From contig NZ_JAHCDA010000002.1 of the NCBI RefSeq assembly GCF_018413645.1, positions 868,001 through 932,000 of the forward strand: a stretch of DNA of 64,000 bases. The letters run 5' to 3'. Under the pieces are notes generated by a model. That model made no database searches and had not been told where the DNA came from. It worked only from the letters and a program-made list of their open reading frames with translations. A program made the translations under genes and the position numbers. Source of the DNA: Roseococcus pinisoli (GTDB taxonomy: Bacteria; Pseudomonadota; Alphaproteobacteria; Acetobacterales; Acetobacteraceae). This document shows, one piece after another, positions 26,636-36,281 of this stretch (within the stretch, counting starts at the first letter, position 1; the number at the start of each line of letters is the position of its first letter).

Positions 26636-28108
26636 TCACCGGACGAGCTCGAAGTCGCCGGGCTTCCAGCTCTTGTCGAAGGCGCCCTCGGTCGGCCCGT
26701 AGATGCGGATATAGGCGAACCAGCCCCGGCCAGGCGCCGTCTTGATCCACCGCCCTTCCTGGCCGGTCGGCGCGCTGGGGCCGAAATACAGGCCCAGCGG
26801 TGCATCGGTCGGCGCGTCACGCAGCTCGAACATGGAGCGGAGCGCCGCCTTGTCCTGATCGGTCTGCACCTGAGACCGCGTGGCGGAATCATACAGCGTG
26901 ACCGACCAGAACAGCCGCCCCGGCACCGGCTGCGGCAGGGTCAACCGGTAGGGCTTCCCGCCGTCGAGGAAAGCGCCCGAGGCATCGCGCGCGCTGAGCC
27001 AATAGAGCGAGCCCGCCCCCGCGGTGCGGCGGAACATCGCCGGCGAGGTGACGATGGCCTGGGCGAACCAGCGGTCCCGCGCCTCGAGATCGATACCGCC
27101 CGGCGTCTCGAACTGCGCGCTGTCGGCGACCAAGCCGGCCCATTCCCACCGGCGATCCGGCCAGTTGACGCGATCCGGCCGGTCGCTGTCGAAGGCGGAG
27201 ACCAGCAGCTGGTCCCGACCGGCGCGTGCGGCCCGTTCCAGGATGCCGCGCATCCGGGCGTCCGGCGCGAACTGCTTGCCTTTCTCGATGCCAAGCGTGG
27301 CGAGCAGCCCATACATCGGCAAGAAGCGTTCGGCCGGCGCCTCCGCCTCGGTGATCCGGTGCAGGACCTCCCAGAACTGGAAATTGTCCTCCCAGCGCAG
27401 GCAGGTGGAATCCATCCGCCGGTCACTGGTGTCCACGAAATCCAGAAGGCGTGGGCTGGCGGCGCTCGCCAGCGGATAGATCCGGATGCGGCGCAGCGAT
27501 TCAAGCGCAGCCCGGGTGTCGGCGTTCACCGGCAGCGCACGCACGGCCAGAAGCGCCTTGAAGGAAGCGCATCGGCCCACCTGATGGCCCTCCGGCACCG
27601 GCCCCGTGTATCCCGGCGGCAGGATGAGGTGCTTGCCGCCTCGGCCCTCATTGGGTCCGGGCAGCCCCAGATCCAGCACCCAGCCCTGATGGTGGTCGTT
27701 GACCAGCCCGATGTAGCCGCCGGGGGGGACCTCGATCACCATCGGCCCGCCGGTCAGGTCCAGCGTGGCCGAGCCGTAGGGCGTGTCGGAATTGAGGGTG
27801 AAACCGACCTGGCGCGGCCCGGTGGCGGCGATGCCCATCGCCTTGTTGTCTTCAATGCCGGCCTCGCGACTGCCGTTGAAGATGCCTTCGACCGAGACCG
27901 TGGGATACCAGAAGCGATAGGCCGTGACGGCGCGCTGCATATCAGCCTCATCACGGAGCAGGCGGGACGTCTCCGCGGTGGGGTAGCCGCGCTCGAAGGC
28001 GGGGGGCCCAGGCTGTGCGGCGGCAGGCCGCGGCAAGACGTCGAGCGCCGCGAGCATGCCGCCGGCAAGAAGGGCGCTGCGTCGGGCGATGAAGGAGTTG
28101 CCGTGCAT
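26636..28108 (-). CDS. DUF1254 domain-containing exported protein, copy B
   Basis: 490 aa with a Tat-like signal (IARRSALLAGGMLAALDVLPRPAAAQ). The DUF1254 half (VTAYRFWYPTVSVEGIFNG..., GFTLNSDTPYGSATLDLTGGPMVIEVPPG) is followed by the DUF1214 half (YRLTLPQPVPGRLFWSVTLYDSATRSQVQTDQDKAAL, LYFGPSAPTGQEGRWIKTAPGRGWFAYIRIYGP). It is a distant paralogue of the gene just upstream. These periplasmic proteins have no established biochemical role; the conserved aromatic and DTPY/NDTPY motifs suggest a hydrolase-like or binding fold. Confidence 0.85.
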   Translation of the reverse strand: MHGNSFIARRSALLAGGMLAALDVLPRPAAAQPGPPAFERGYPTAETSRLLRDEADMQRAVTAYRFWYPTVSVEGIFNGSREAGIEDNKAMGIAATGPRQVGFTLNSDTPYGSATLDLTGGPMVIEVPPGGYIGLVNDHHQGWVLDLGLPGPNEGRGGKHLILPPGYTGPVPEGHQVGRCASFKALLAVRALPVNADTRAALESLRRIRIYPLASAASPRLLDFVDTSDRRMDSTCLRWEDNFQFWEVLHRITEAEAPAERFLPMYGLLATLGIEKGKQFAPDARMRGILERAARAGRDQLLVSAFDSDRPDRVNWPDRRWEWAGLVADSAQFETPGGIDLEARDRWFAQAIVTSPAMFRRTAGAGSLYWLSARDASGAFLDGGKPYRLTLPQPVPGRLFWSVTLYDSATRSQVQTDQDKAALRSMFELRDAPTDAPLGLYFGPSAPTGQEGRWIKTAPGRGWFAYIRIYGPTEGAFDKSWKPGDFELVR

Positions 28109-28138
28109 GTTGCGTGTCCTTTCGGTCGGATTCCGGGT

Positions 28139-29527
28139 TCAGCCCGCCCGCGTGATGGGCGGCATGTGCCACTGCCCGGTCTGCACGGCGGTGCTCGGCC
28201 CATACATGCGCAGCACCACGTTGAAGCCGCCGGAAGCGGGAACGGGCAGCCAATTGGCCTCACGCTCAGGGCCCGGCGAGGAGGCCTGCAGGTAGATCGT
28301 GACCGACCCGTCCGGGCCCGCCTTCAGCCCCGAGCGATCGCCCAGCGAGTACCGATTGATCGGGTTCGCCACGAGGAAGCGGTCCGGCATGCCGTAGACC
28401 GTCGCTGACCAGAAGATGGAGGCCGGCGGCAGGTTCTCGCGCTCGAAACGCAGCGTGTAGCGTTGGGCGCCGTCGAGCGGCCGGTGATCGCCATCCTTGT
28501 CGTCGCCCACATAGACTGCCTCTTCCTTCGAGAGGCCGTAGAGGCCCATCGCGGCGGCAACGGCACGCTTCATGTAGTCGTTGCCGAGGTCTTCGCGCGT
28601 GCCGAAGAGCCCGAGCGAGGAGGTCGTCGTCGAGATGGCCTGCCGCAGCGCGGCCGCGCCTTGCGCCGCGCCCTGCGTCACCGCCTCACGCTGTGGCTCC
28701 GGCAAGGCGGCGAGGTCGAAGGGCCGGCCGCCGCCGATGCCGATCCGGGCGAAGCGCTGGAACAGCGCCGTCTCGCTCGGATGGATGTCCGGATAGAAGC
28801 GCAGCAGCAGGTTCAGGTAGGAGACGAAGTCCGGACCCAGCGCGCGGCGCTCATCCCAGGGCAGCCAGTCCACGGCCGGCGCGGGCGGCGGCGCGGCGGT
28901 GCCGGTAAAGGCGCTGAGCGGTTGCAGGCGGTAGCCGGCCTGAATGGCGCGCAAGGCGGGGATGTCGTCAGGCCGATGCAGCGCGGTGCGTGTCACCGTG
29001 CCGATGATCTGCGTCTCCGGCCGGAAGACCTGCCTGATGCCGGGAGGGACGGTGCCATTCCAGCCAGGACCGGCGAAGAGGAAGTTCCCAGCCTCACGCC
29101 CCGTCGTGCGCGTGCCGAAGATCGCGAAGTTGTGGGTGAAGAGATCGAAATAGTGGCAGACGTAGTAGCGGTCGGCCTCGACGGCCGGGACGCTCAGCAC
29201 CATCGGTTCGGCCCGCAAGTCCAACCAGGCCCAGGAGTAGGGCGTGTCGTTATTGGGCGTGACGACGTCGTGATTGGCGGACGTGAAGAACTGGGCATAG
29301 TGACGGAATGTGTTGAAGCCGCCGACATATTCCGGCGCATTCCGATCGACCGTCTGGCGGTACATCGTGCCGTAGCTCATCAGCATGGCGTAGGCGTAGA
29401 TCCAGGCATCCTTCGCGATGGCCGTGGCGTCCTCCTGCGCGAAGACCGGGCGCGCCAGCGCGAGGCCTCCGGCAGTGCCCATCAGCGCCCGGCGGGGCAG
29501 ATCGGTTCCGAGGATGCGCGTGTTCAT
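28139..29527 (-). CDS. DUF1254 domain-containing exported protein, copy A
   Basis: 462 aa from ATG 29527, ten bases after the DUF58 stop. The Tat signal is LPRRALMGTAGGLALARPVFAQ. DUF1254 shows as KDAWIYAYAMLMSYGTMYRQTVD...VVTPNNDTPYSWAWLDLRAEPMVLSVP; DUF1214 shows as YTLRFERENLPPASIFWSATVYGMPDRFLVANPINRYSLGDRSGL and ANWLPVPASGGFNVVLRMYGP. The upstream in-frame codons overlap DUF58 and are not expected to be used. It lies inside what would otherwise be a contiguous MoxR-DUF58-DUF4381-VWA operon. Confidence 0.87.
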   Translation of the reverse strand: MNTRILGTDLPRRALMGTAGGLALARPVFAQEDATAIAKDAWIYAYAMLMSYGTMYRQTVDRNAPEYVGGFNTFRHYAQFFTSANHDVVTPNNDTPYSWAWLDLRAEPMVLSVPAVEADRYYVCHYFDLFTHNFAIFGTRTTGREAGNFLFAGPGWNGTVPPGIRQVFRPETQIIGTVTRTALHRPDDIPALRAIQAGYRLQPLSAFTGTAAPPPAPAVDWLPWDERRALGPDFVSYLNLLLRFYPDIHPSETALFQRFARIGIGGGRPFDLAALPEPQREAVTQGAAQGAAALRQAISTTTSSLGLFGTREDLGNDYMKRAVAAAMGLYGLSKEEAVYVGDDKDGDHRPLDGAQRYTLRFERENLPPASIFWSATVYGMPDRFLVANPINRYSLGDRSGLKAGPDGSVTIYLQASSPGPEREANWLPVPASGGFNVVLRMYGPSTAVQTGQWHMPPITRAG

Positions 29528-29537
29528 GGCAATCCTT

Positions 29538-30467
29538 TCAGCGTCGTTTGGGGGCGGCCGCCGCACCCAGCATCCGGCGGAGCTGCGGCGCTGCCTCCTC
29601 TTCCGTGCCGACCGGAAGGACCGGCGTCTCGAGCCGCAGGCCGCCCTTGCGGATCGCTTCCAGCCGTTGCGCATAGGCCTCCGGCACCTGCCAGCCGGCG
29701 CCGCGCGGATCGATCGTGGCGGTCTGTGCGCCGTCGGTGGCGCGACCGCGCCAGGGCGCCTCCGGCAAGGCGCGCTCCAGCGGGTCGGAGATCGGAACGG
29801 CAATGACGTCATTGTGGCGCGCGATCCGGCCGAGGCTGCGCGCCGCAGCCTCATCGGCGGCCTGGATATCGGCGATCACCACCACCATCGCGTCATGCGT
29901 CACCAATTCCTCGGCGCGGCGCAGCGCGGCGTTCAGTGCCGAAGGGCCCGCCGGGCGCGGTGGCGCGGCGGCCAGCGCCTCGGCCCGGCGCGCCACCTCG
30001 CCCAGGATGCGCATCACTGCGGCACGGCTGCGATGCGCGCGGAACTCCGTCACGCCGTCATCGCCGAAGACCAACGCACCGAGCCGGTCGCCCGCGCGCA
30101 GCCCGCGCCAGCAGCAGAGTGCGGCGACCTCGGCCGCGATCGCCGATTTCGTGGCGTGGACGGAGCCGAAGAACATCGCGGCCGTCAGGTCCACGACCAG
30201 CAGCGTCGGGCGGTCGCGCTCCTCGGTGAAGACGCGCGTCTGGGTGTCGCCGGTGCGGGCGCTGGCGCGCCAGTCGATGTGGCGGATGTCGTCGCCCGGC
30301 CGGTAGGAGCGGATCTCCTCAAAGGCCAAGCCGCGCCCGCGCACGCGGCTCGCTCGGCGGCCGGAGAGCAGCGAATGCACCGGCTGGCGATTCAGGAAGG
30401 AAAAGCCGCGCGCCTCGTGCTGCAGCCGGGCCAGGGCGGAGAGGTCCGGGGCGATCCGCGGATCCAT
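29538..30467 (-). CDS. DUF58 domain-containing protein
   Basis: 309 aa starting at ATG 30467, one base after the MoxR stop. The core DUF58 pattern is GRGLAFEEIRSYRPGDDIRHIDWRASARTG. A VWA-like domain follows with DLTAAMFFGS in the MIDAS position, which lacks the canonical DxSxS serines. DUF58 proteins are standard partners of MoxR ATPases. It has no obvious membrane helix here, so it is probably cytosolic or membrane-associated. Confidence 0.88.
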   Translation of the reverse strand: MDPRIAPDLSALARLQHEARGFSFLNRQPVHSLLSGRRASRVRGRGLAFEEIRSYRPGDDIRHIDWRASARTGDTQTRVFTEERDRPTLLVVDLTAAMFFGSVHATKSAIAAEVAALCCWRGLRAGDRLGALVFGDDGVTEFRAHRSRAAVMRILGEVARRAEALAAAPPRPAGPSALNAALRRAEELVTHDAMVVVIADIQAADEAAARSLGRIARHNDVIAVPISDPLERALPEAPWRGRATDGAQTATIDPRGAGWQVPEAYAQRLEAIRKGGLRLETPVLPVGTEEEAAPQLRRMLGAAAAPKRR

Positions 30468-30468
30468 C

Positions 30469-31469
<1,001 letters not shown>

Positions 31470-31473
<4 letters not shown>

Positions 31474-31820
31474 GGCGACGGGGCAACGCAGTCGTTGCCG
31501 CGGCTGGTGAAACCTTCGACGCGGCCACCCGTGACCTCAAAGGTCACGTTGCAGTCGAGCGTCATGACATCCACGCCGCCGCCCCGGCCCCAACCCCAGC
31601 CACCTACCGAGCTCGCCTGCACGCGCCGTCGCTCGTACTGGATGAAGCGACGGCCCTCCGGCGTCTGGAAGGTCCTCGCGGGCACGCCGAGCGACGCCAC
31701 CAGGTCACTCTCGCTGCGGCCGACATAGGCCTGCATGCGCTGGTCGAAGCCCGCGGAGCTGGCGCAGCCCGCGAGCATCAGCAGCGCTATCACGGCCAGT
31801 TCGAGATGCGCGCGTCTCAT
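31470..31820 (-). CDS. Small lipoprotein, BamE/SmpA-like
   Basis: 116 aa from ATG 31820, which overlaps the sulfatase stop (ATGA). The lipoprotein signal is MRRAHLELAVIALLMLAGC with lipobox LAGC. The mature part has AYVGRSESDLVASLGVPARTFQTPEGRRFIQYERRR, the pattern of BamE/SmpA-type domains, then CNVTFEVTGGRVEGFTSRGNDC with a possible disulfide. It probably sits in the outer or inner membrane periplasmic leaflet. Role unknown. Confidence 0.75.
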
Positions 31821-33448
31821 CTGGCGCCGCCCGTGGCGCCACGGGTCAGCATCTCCATGTACTGATCCACGTTGAAGGAGGCCGGCCGCTGTCGCGGCGG
31901 GAAGTCGCGGAAGGTGCCGAGGAAGGCGGCCGCCACGGGCTGCGCCGCTCCGATGAGGTAGGCGTTCTGGATGGTCCAGTGGAAGTAGTTGTTGGAATCC
32001 GTCATCGCGCGCTCGAAGGGATCCATCTTCATGTCGACAAGGTAGGGGATGCGCATGTGGATGAAGGGCTCCATCCATACCTGGAACTGACGCGCCCGCT
32101 GGACGGCGAAATGCACCTTCCATCGGCCGTTGCGCAGCGCGACGAGTTCTCCGTCGTCATCAAAGTAGAAGAACTGGTTGCGAGCCGATTCCGGCGCCTG
32201 TCCTGTGAGGTAGGGAAGCTGGTTGAAGCCGTCGAGATGGACCTTGTAGGTCATGCTGCCCGCCTGGTGGCCGGCCAGCAGCTTCTCCTTGATATCGGGC
32301 ACGCCGGCCGCGGCCAGCAGCGTCGGCATCCAGTCATTGGCCTGGACCATCCCGGTGCAGACTTTGGCCGGCTCGATGTGGCCTGGCCAGCGGATGGCGC
32401 AGGGCACGCGGAAAGCGCCCTCCCAATTGGTGTTCTTCTCGCTTTTGTAGGGCGTGATCGCCCCGTCCGGCCATTCGTTGAAATGCGGGCCGTTGTCGGT
32501 CGAGTAGACGACGATGGTGTTGTCGGCGATGCCGAGGTCGTCGAGCTTCTTCAGCAGCAGCCCGACATGGTCGTCGTGCTGGATCATGCCATCGGCATAG
32601 AAGTTCAGCCCACTCCGGCCTTCGTAGTTCGGCGGGATATGGGTGAAGACGTGCATGCGCGTGGCGTTGTGCCAGATGAAGAACGGCTTGTTCGCCGCGT
32701 GCTGCCGGTCGATGAAGTCCATTGTGGCGGCGGTGGTCTCGTCGTCGATGGTCTCCATCCGCTTGCGGTTCAGCGGGCCGGTATCCTCGATGCGGCCGTC
32801 GGCGAAGCTGCGGATGACGCCGCGGGGCCCGTAACGGCGGCGGAACTCGGGATCGCGCGGGTAGTCGCGGCGCTCAGGTTCCTCCTCGGCGTTGAGGTGG
32901 TAGAGGTTGCCGAAGAACTCGTCGAAGCCGTGCGCGGTCGGCAGGAACTCGTCCTTGTCGCCGAGATGGTTCTTGCCGAACTGGCCGGTGGCGTAGCCGA
33001 GCGGCTTCAGCAGCTCGGCGATGGTCGGGTCCTCCTTCTGCAGCCCCACATCGGCCCCGGGAATGCCCACCTTGGTGAGGCCCGTGCGCACCGGCGACTG
33101 TCCGGTGATGAAGGCGGCGCGGCCGGCGGTGCAGGACTGCTCGCCGTAATAATCCGTGAAGGTCGCGCCCTCGCGGTGGATGCGGTCGATGTTGGGCGTG
33201 CTGTAGCCCATGCCGCCACGGTTGTTGTGACTGATGTTCCACAGGCCGATATCGTCGCCGAAGATCACGAGGATGTTGGGGGGCCGGGCCGTTCCGGCGG
33301 TCGGCGTGGCCGGCCTTGGCGCGGCGGGCTGCGGCGTTGCGGGCGCGGGCTGGGCCTGTGCCAGCTGGACGCCGCCGCTGGCGACGCCCGCGGCGCCGCC
33401 CAGCAGGATATTCCTTCGATTCAGGAGACCCTCGCCATTCCGGTTCAT
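31817..33448 (-). CDS. Tat-exported arylsulfatase-type sulfatase, copy 1
   Basis: Type I sulfatase (543 aa) that hydrolyses sulfate esters through a formylglycine. Tat signal is LNRRNILLGGAAGVASGGVQLAQA. The metal-binding GDDIG is at 64-68, and the modified residue is C106 in YYGEQSCTAGRAAF, so the motif is CxAxR rather than the commoner CxPxR. GKNHLGD, YSTDNGPH and TNWEGAFRVPCAIRWPGHI are later active-site motifs. It is very similar to the next gene upstream, indicating tandem duplication. The natural sulfate ester is unknown. Confidence 0.93.
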   Translation of the reverse strand: MNRNGEGLLNRRNILLGGAAGVASGGVQLAQAQPAPATPQPAAPRPATPTAGTARPPNILVIFGDDIGLWNISHNNRGGMGYSTPNIDRIHREGATFTDYYGEQSCTAGRAAFITGQSPVRTGLTKVGIPGADVGLQKEDPTIAELLKPLGYATGQFGKNHLGDKDEFLPTAHGFDEFFGNLYHLNAEEEPERRDYPRDPEFRRRYGPRGVIRSFADGRIEDTGPLNRKRMETIDDETTAATMDFIDRQHAANKPFFIWHNATRMHVFTHIPPNYEGRSGLNFYADGMIQHDDHVGLLLKKLDDLGIADNTIVVYSTDNGPHFNEWPDGAITPYKSEKNTNWEGAFRVPCAIRWPGHIEPAKVCTGMVQANDWMPTLLAAAGVPDIKEKLLAGHQAGSMTYKVHLDGFNQLPYLTGQAPESARNQFFYFDDDGELVALRNGRWKVHFAVQRARQFQVWMEPFIHMRIPYLVDMKMDPFERAMTDSNNYFHWTIQNAYLIGAAQPVAAAFLGTFRDFPPRQRPASFNVDQYMEMLTRGATGGAR

Positions 33449-33514
33449 GGATATCGATCCCTTTTTGTTGTTGCGTGACGAAGGCGGCGCGGAGATCCGC
33501 GCCGTCGCTGAGGG

Positions 33515-35158
33515 CTACTGGTTGGGGGCCTGCTGCATGCGCCGCATCACCTCGTCGAGGTTGAACGAGGCCGGGCGCTGGCGGGGCGGGAATTCCCGGA
33601 AGGTCGCAAGGAACTCGCCCGCCAGCGCCTGGGTCGGCACCGCCAGGAAGGCATGCGAGATCAACCAGTCGAAGTAGACGTTTGCGTCAGTATTCGCGCG
33701 CTCGTAGGGGTCCATGCGCAGGTCGAAGAGCAGTGGCAGCCGGCGCCGCACGAAGGGCTCGGCCCAGACCTCCAGCCGGTGCGCCCGTTGCTCGAGGAAC
33801 ACCTGCTTCCAGCGGCCGTAGCGGATGGCCACCATCTCGCCGTCGTCATTCCAATAGAAAAAGCTTTTGCGCGGGCTCTCCTGCGTTTGCCCCGTCAGCA
33901 GCGGCAGGATGTTGTAGCCGTCGAGATGCACCTTGTAGGTCATGCTGCCGGCCTGGTGGCCGGCCAGCAGCTTCTCCTTGATGTCGGGCACACCAACCGC
34001 AGCCATCAGCGTGGGCATCCAGTCGTTGGCGCTGACGATCTCGTTGGTGCGGCTGCCCGGCTGGATATGGCCTGGCCAGCGGATGGCGCAGGGAACGCGA
34101 TAGGCGCCTTCCCAGTTGGTGTTCTTCTCGCTGCGGAAGGGCGTGATCGCGCCGTCCGGCCAGCCGTTGTAGTGCGGGCCGTTGTCGGTGGAGTAGATCA
34201 GGATCGTGTTGTCGGCGATGCCGAGGTCGTCGAGCTTCTTCAGCAGGACACCCACCGTGTCGTCATGCTGCATCATGCCGTCGGCGTAGAAGTTGAGCCC
34301 GCTGCGGCCTGCATAGTTCGGCGGGACATGCGTTCGCATGTGCATGCGGGTCGCGTTGTACCAGACGAAGAAGGGCTTGGTGGCCGCGTGCTGGCGGTCG
34401 ATGAAATCCGTGGCGGCGGCAACGGTCTCGTCGTCGATCGTCTCCATCCGCTTGATGTTGAGCGGCCCGGTGTCCTGGATCCGACCATCGGAAAAGCTGT
34501 GGATCACGCCGCGGGGGCCGAAGCGCCGGCGGAACTCGGGATCGCGCGGATAGTCGGGGTTCTCGGGCTCCTCCTCGGCATTGAGGTGGTAGAGGTTGCC
34601 GAAGAATTCGTCGAAGCCGTGATTGGTCGGCAGGAACTCGTCCCGGTCGCCGAGATGGTTCTTGCCGAACTGCCCTGTGGCGTAGCCGAGCGGCCTCAGC
34701 AGCTCGGCGATGGTCGGGTCCTCCTTCTGCAGACCGAGATCGGCACCCGGTAGGCCCACCTTGGTCATGCCCGTACGCACAGGGCACTGGCCGGTGATGA
34801 AGGCGGCGCGGCCGGCGGTGCAGGATTGCTCGCCGTAATAGTCAGAGAAGGTCATGCCTTCGCTGTGGATGCGATCGATGTTGGGCGTGGGGTAACCCAT
34901 CAGCCCGCGGCTGTTGAAATTGATGTTCGACAGGCCGATGTCGTCGCCGAAGATGACGAGGATGTTGGGCTGCCGTGCGGCACCGGCCGGGGCAGCGGCT
35001 GGCGCGGGTGCCGGGCGCGGCGGGGGCACGGCGGCTGGCGGCGCTGGCCTGGGCGCCGTCTGTGCCTGCGCATAGGTGGCACCGCCCACGGCAAGCGACG
35101 AAGCCCCCAGCAGCATCGACCGCCTGTTCAGCGGCCCCTCACCCGATCGATCCGTCAT
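33515..35158 (-). CDS. Tat-exported arylsulfatase-type sulfatase, copy 2
   Basis: Type I sulfatase (547 aa) from ATG 35158, overlapping the stop of the formylglycine-generating enzyme (ATGA). Tat signal is LNRRSMLLGASSLAVGGATYAQA, followed by a Pro/Ala-rich linker (about 35-62). Metal motif GDDIG is at 71-75, and the formylglycine precursor is C113 in QSCTAGR. DNGPH and NTNWEGAYRVPCAIRWPGHI are conserved. Long stretches are identical to copy 1; differences cluster in the C-terminal third (for example GRWKQVFLEQRAHRL versus GRWKVHFAVQRARQF), which may change substrate preference. Confidence 0.93.
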   Translation of the reverse strand: MTDRSGEGPLNRRSMLLGASSLAVGGATYAQAQTAPRPAPPAAVPPPRPAPAPAAAPAGAARQPNILVIFGDDIGLSNINFNSRGLMGYPTPNIDRIHSEGMTFSDYYGEQSCTAGRAAFITGQCPVRTGMTKVGLPGADLGLQKEDPTIAELLRPLGYATGQFGKNHLGDRDEFLPTNHGFDEFFGNLYHLNAEEEPENPDYPRDPEFRRRFGPRGVIHSFSDGRIQDTGPLNIKRMETIDDETVAAATDFIDRQHAATKPFFVWYNATRMHMRTHVPPNYAGRSGLNFYADGMMQHDDTVGVLLKKLDDLGIADNTILIYSTDNGPHYNGWPDGAITPFRSEKNTNWEGAYRVPCAIRWPGHIQPGSRTNEIVSANDWMPTLMAAVGVPDIKEKLLAGHQAGSMTYKVHLDGYNILPLLTGQTQESPRKSFFYWNDDGEMVAIRYGRWKQVFLEQRAHRLEVWAEPFVRRRLPLLFDLRMDPYERANTDANVYFDWLISHAFLAVPTQALAGEFLATFREFPPRQRPASFNLDEVMRRMQQAPNQ

Positions 35159-36135
35159 GGCTGTTCTCCCTTCATGGAAAGAGCCGATGCCGGCGGCGGG
35201 CGCCGGACACAGCGGAAGCCGATGTGGCTCATGCCGCTGTCGATCGGCTGCGCATGGCGCGCAGCCGGGCGGTAGCGGCGGCAATAGCCGGGCGCGCAGA
35301 GAAAGCTGCCGCCCTTCACCACCTTGCGCGGAATGGGGGAGATTCCGTCGCAGGAGGTGCGGCGGCGCACATCCTCCCGGGCGCCGCAGCAGGTCTTCGG
35401 CGCGGGACCCGCGGACCACCAGTCGGCGGTCCATTCCCAGACGTTGCCGATCATGTCGAAGAGGCCGAAGCCGGTCGGCGGAAAGGCGCCGACGGGCGAG
35501 GTGCCGGCGAAGCCGTCCTCCTCCGTGTTCCGGCACGGGAAGACACCCTGCCAGGTGTTCGCCCTTTGCCGGCCCTGAGGCGCGAACTCCCCGCCCCAGG
35601 CGAATTCCGCGCCCTCGAGCCCGCCGCGTGCGGCGAATTCCCACTCGGCCTCGGTCGGCAGCGCGCGGCCGGCCCAGGCGGCATAGGCCTCGGCATCGGC
35701 AAGCGCGATCTGCACGACCGGATGATCCTCACGCCCCTCGATGGAGCTGCCGGGGCCCTCCGGCCGGTGCCAGCAGGCGCCGCGGGTCCAATGCCACCAC
35801 TGGTGCATGTCGCGCGTGTCGACCGGGCCATCGGTGGGGCGGAAGACCAGGGAACCGGGCACGAGCGCCTCGGGCGAGGTGCCGGGGTAGTCGGCGGGAT
35901 CGAGCGGGCGCTCGGCGATGGTCACGTAATCGGTCCGCGCGACGAAATCGGCGAAGGCGCGGTTGGTGACGGGGGCGGCGTCGATCCAGAAGCCCTCGAC
36001 CTCCACGCGACGGGCAGGCGCCTCCTCTGGATAATGGCGGTCGGAGCCCATGGTGAAGGAGCCAGCCGGAATCCAGCGCTGGCCGAAGGGGGTCGCGGTC
36101 TCGTCCTGCGGGTCGGGCCAGACGGTGAGGCTCAT
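35155..36135 (-). CDS. Formylglycine-generating enzyme (SUMF1/FGE family)
   Basis: 326 aa from ATG 36135. This oxygen- and copper-dependent enzyme converts the sulfatase active-site Cys to formylglycine. The catalytic pair is C280 and C285 in GGSFLCAPGYCRRYRPAAR, the true FGE signature rather than a general SUMF1 domain. NVWEWTADWW, LPTEAEWEFAARGG and SHIGFRCV are further family motifs. There is no signal peptide, so it acts in the cytosol before Tat export of the folded sulfatases, and its stop overlaps the sulfatase start. Longer upstream in-frame codons have no support. Confidence 0.93.
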   Translation of the reverse strand: MSLTVWPDPQDETATPFGQRWIPAGSFTMGSDRHYPEEAPARRVEVEGFWIDAAPVTNRAFADFVARTDYVTIAERPLDPADYPGTSPEALVPGSLVFRPTDGPVDTRDMHQWWHWTRGACWHRPEGPGSSIEGREDHPVVQIALADAEAYAAWAGRALPTEAEWEFAARGGLEGAEFAWGGEFAPQGRQRANTWQGVFPCRNTEEDGFAGTSPVGAFPPTGFGLFDMIGNVWEWTADWWSAGPAPKTCCGAREDVRRRTSCDGISPIPRKVVKGGSFLCAPGYCRRYRPAARHAQPIDSGMSHIGFRCVRRPPPASALSMKGEQP

Positions 36136-36281
36136 CCTGCTTCTCCCCTGCCGCGCAAACCGGAAAAGTGCGGGCGGCGCGACGCTAGCGATGCCCCCGG
36201 CCCACGCGGCATCGGGCAAACAGCCGAGGGAGCGCGGGTTTTTTGAGGGGCTGGAGGCTTTGCCCAGCGAGGCCCGGACCA

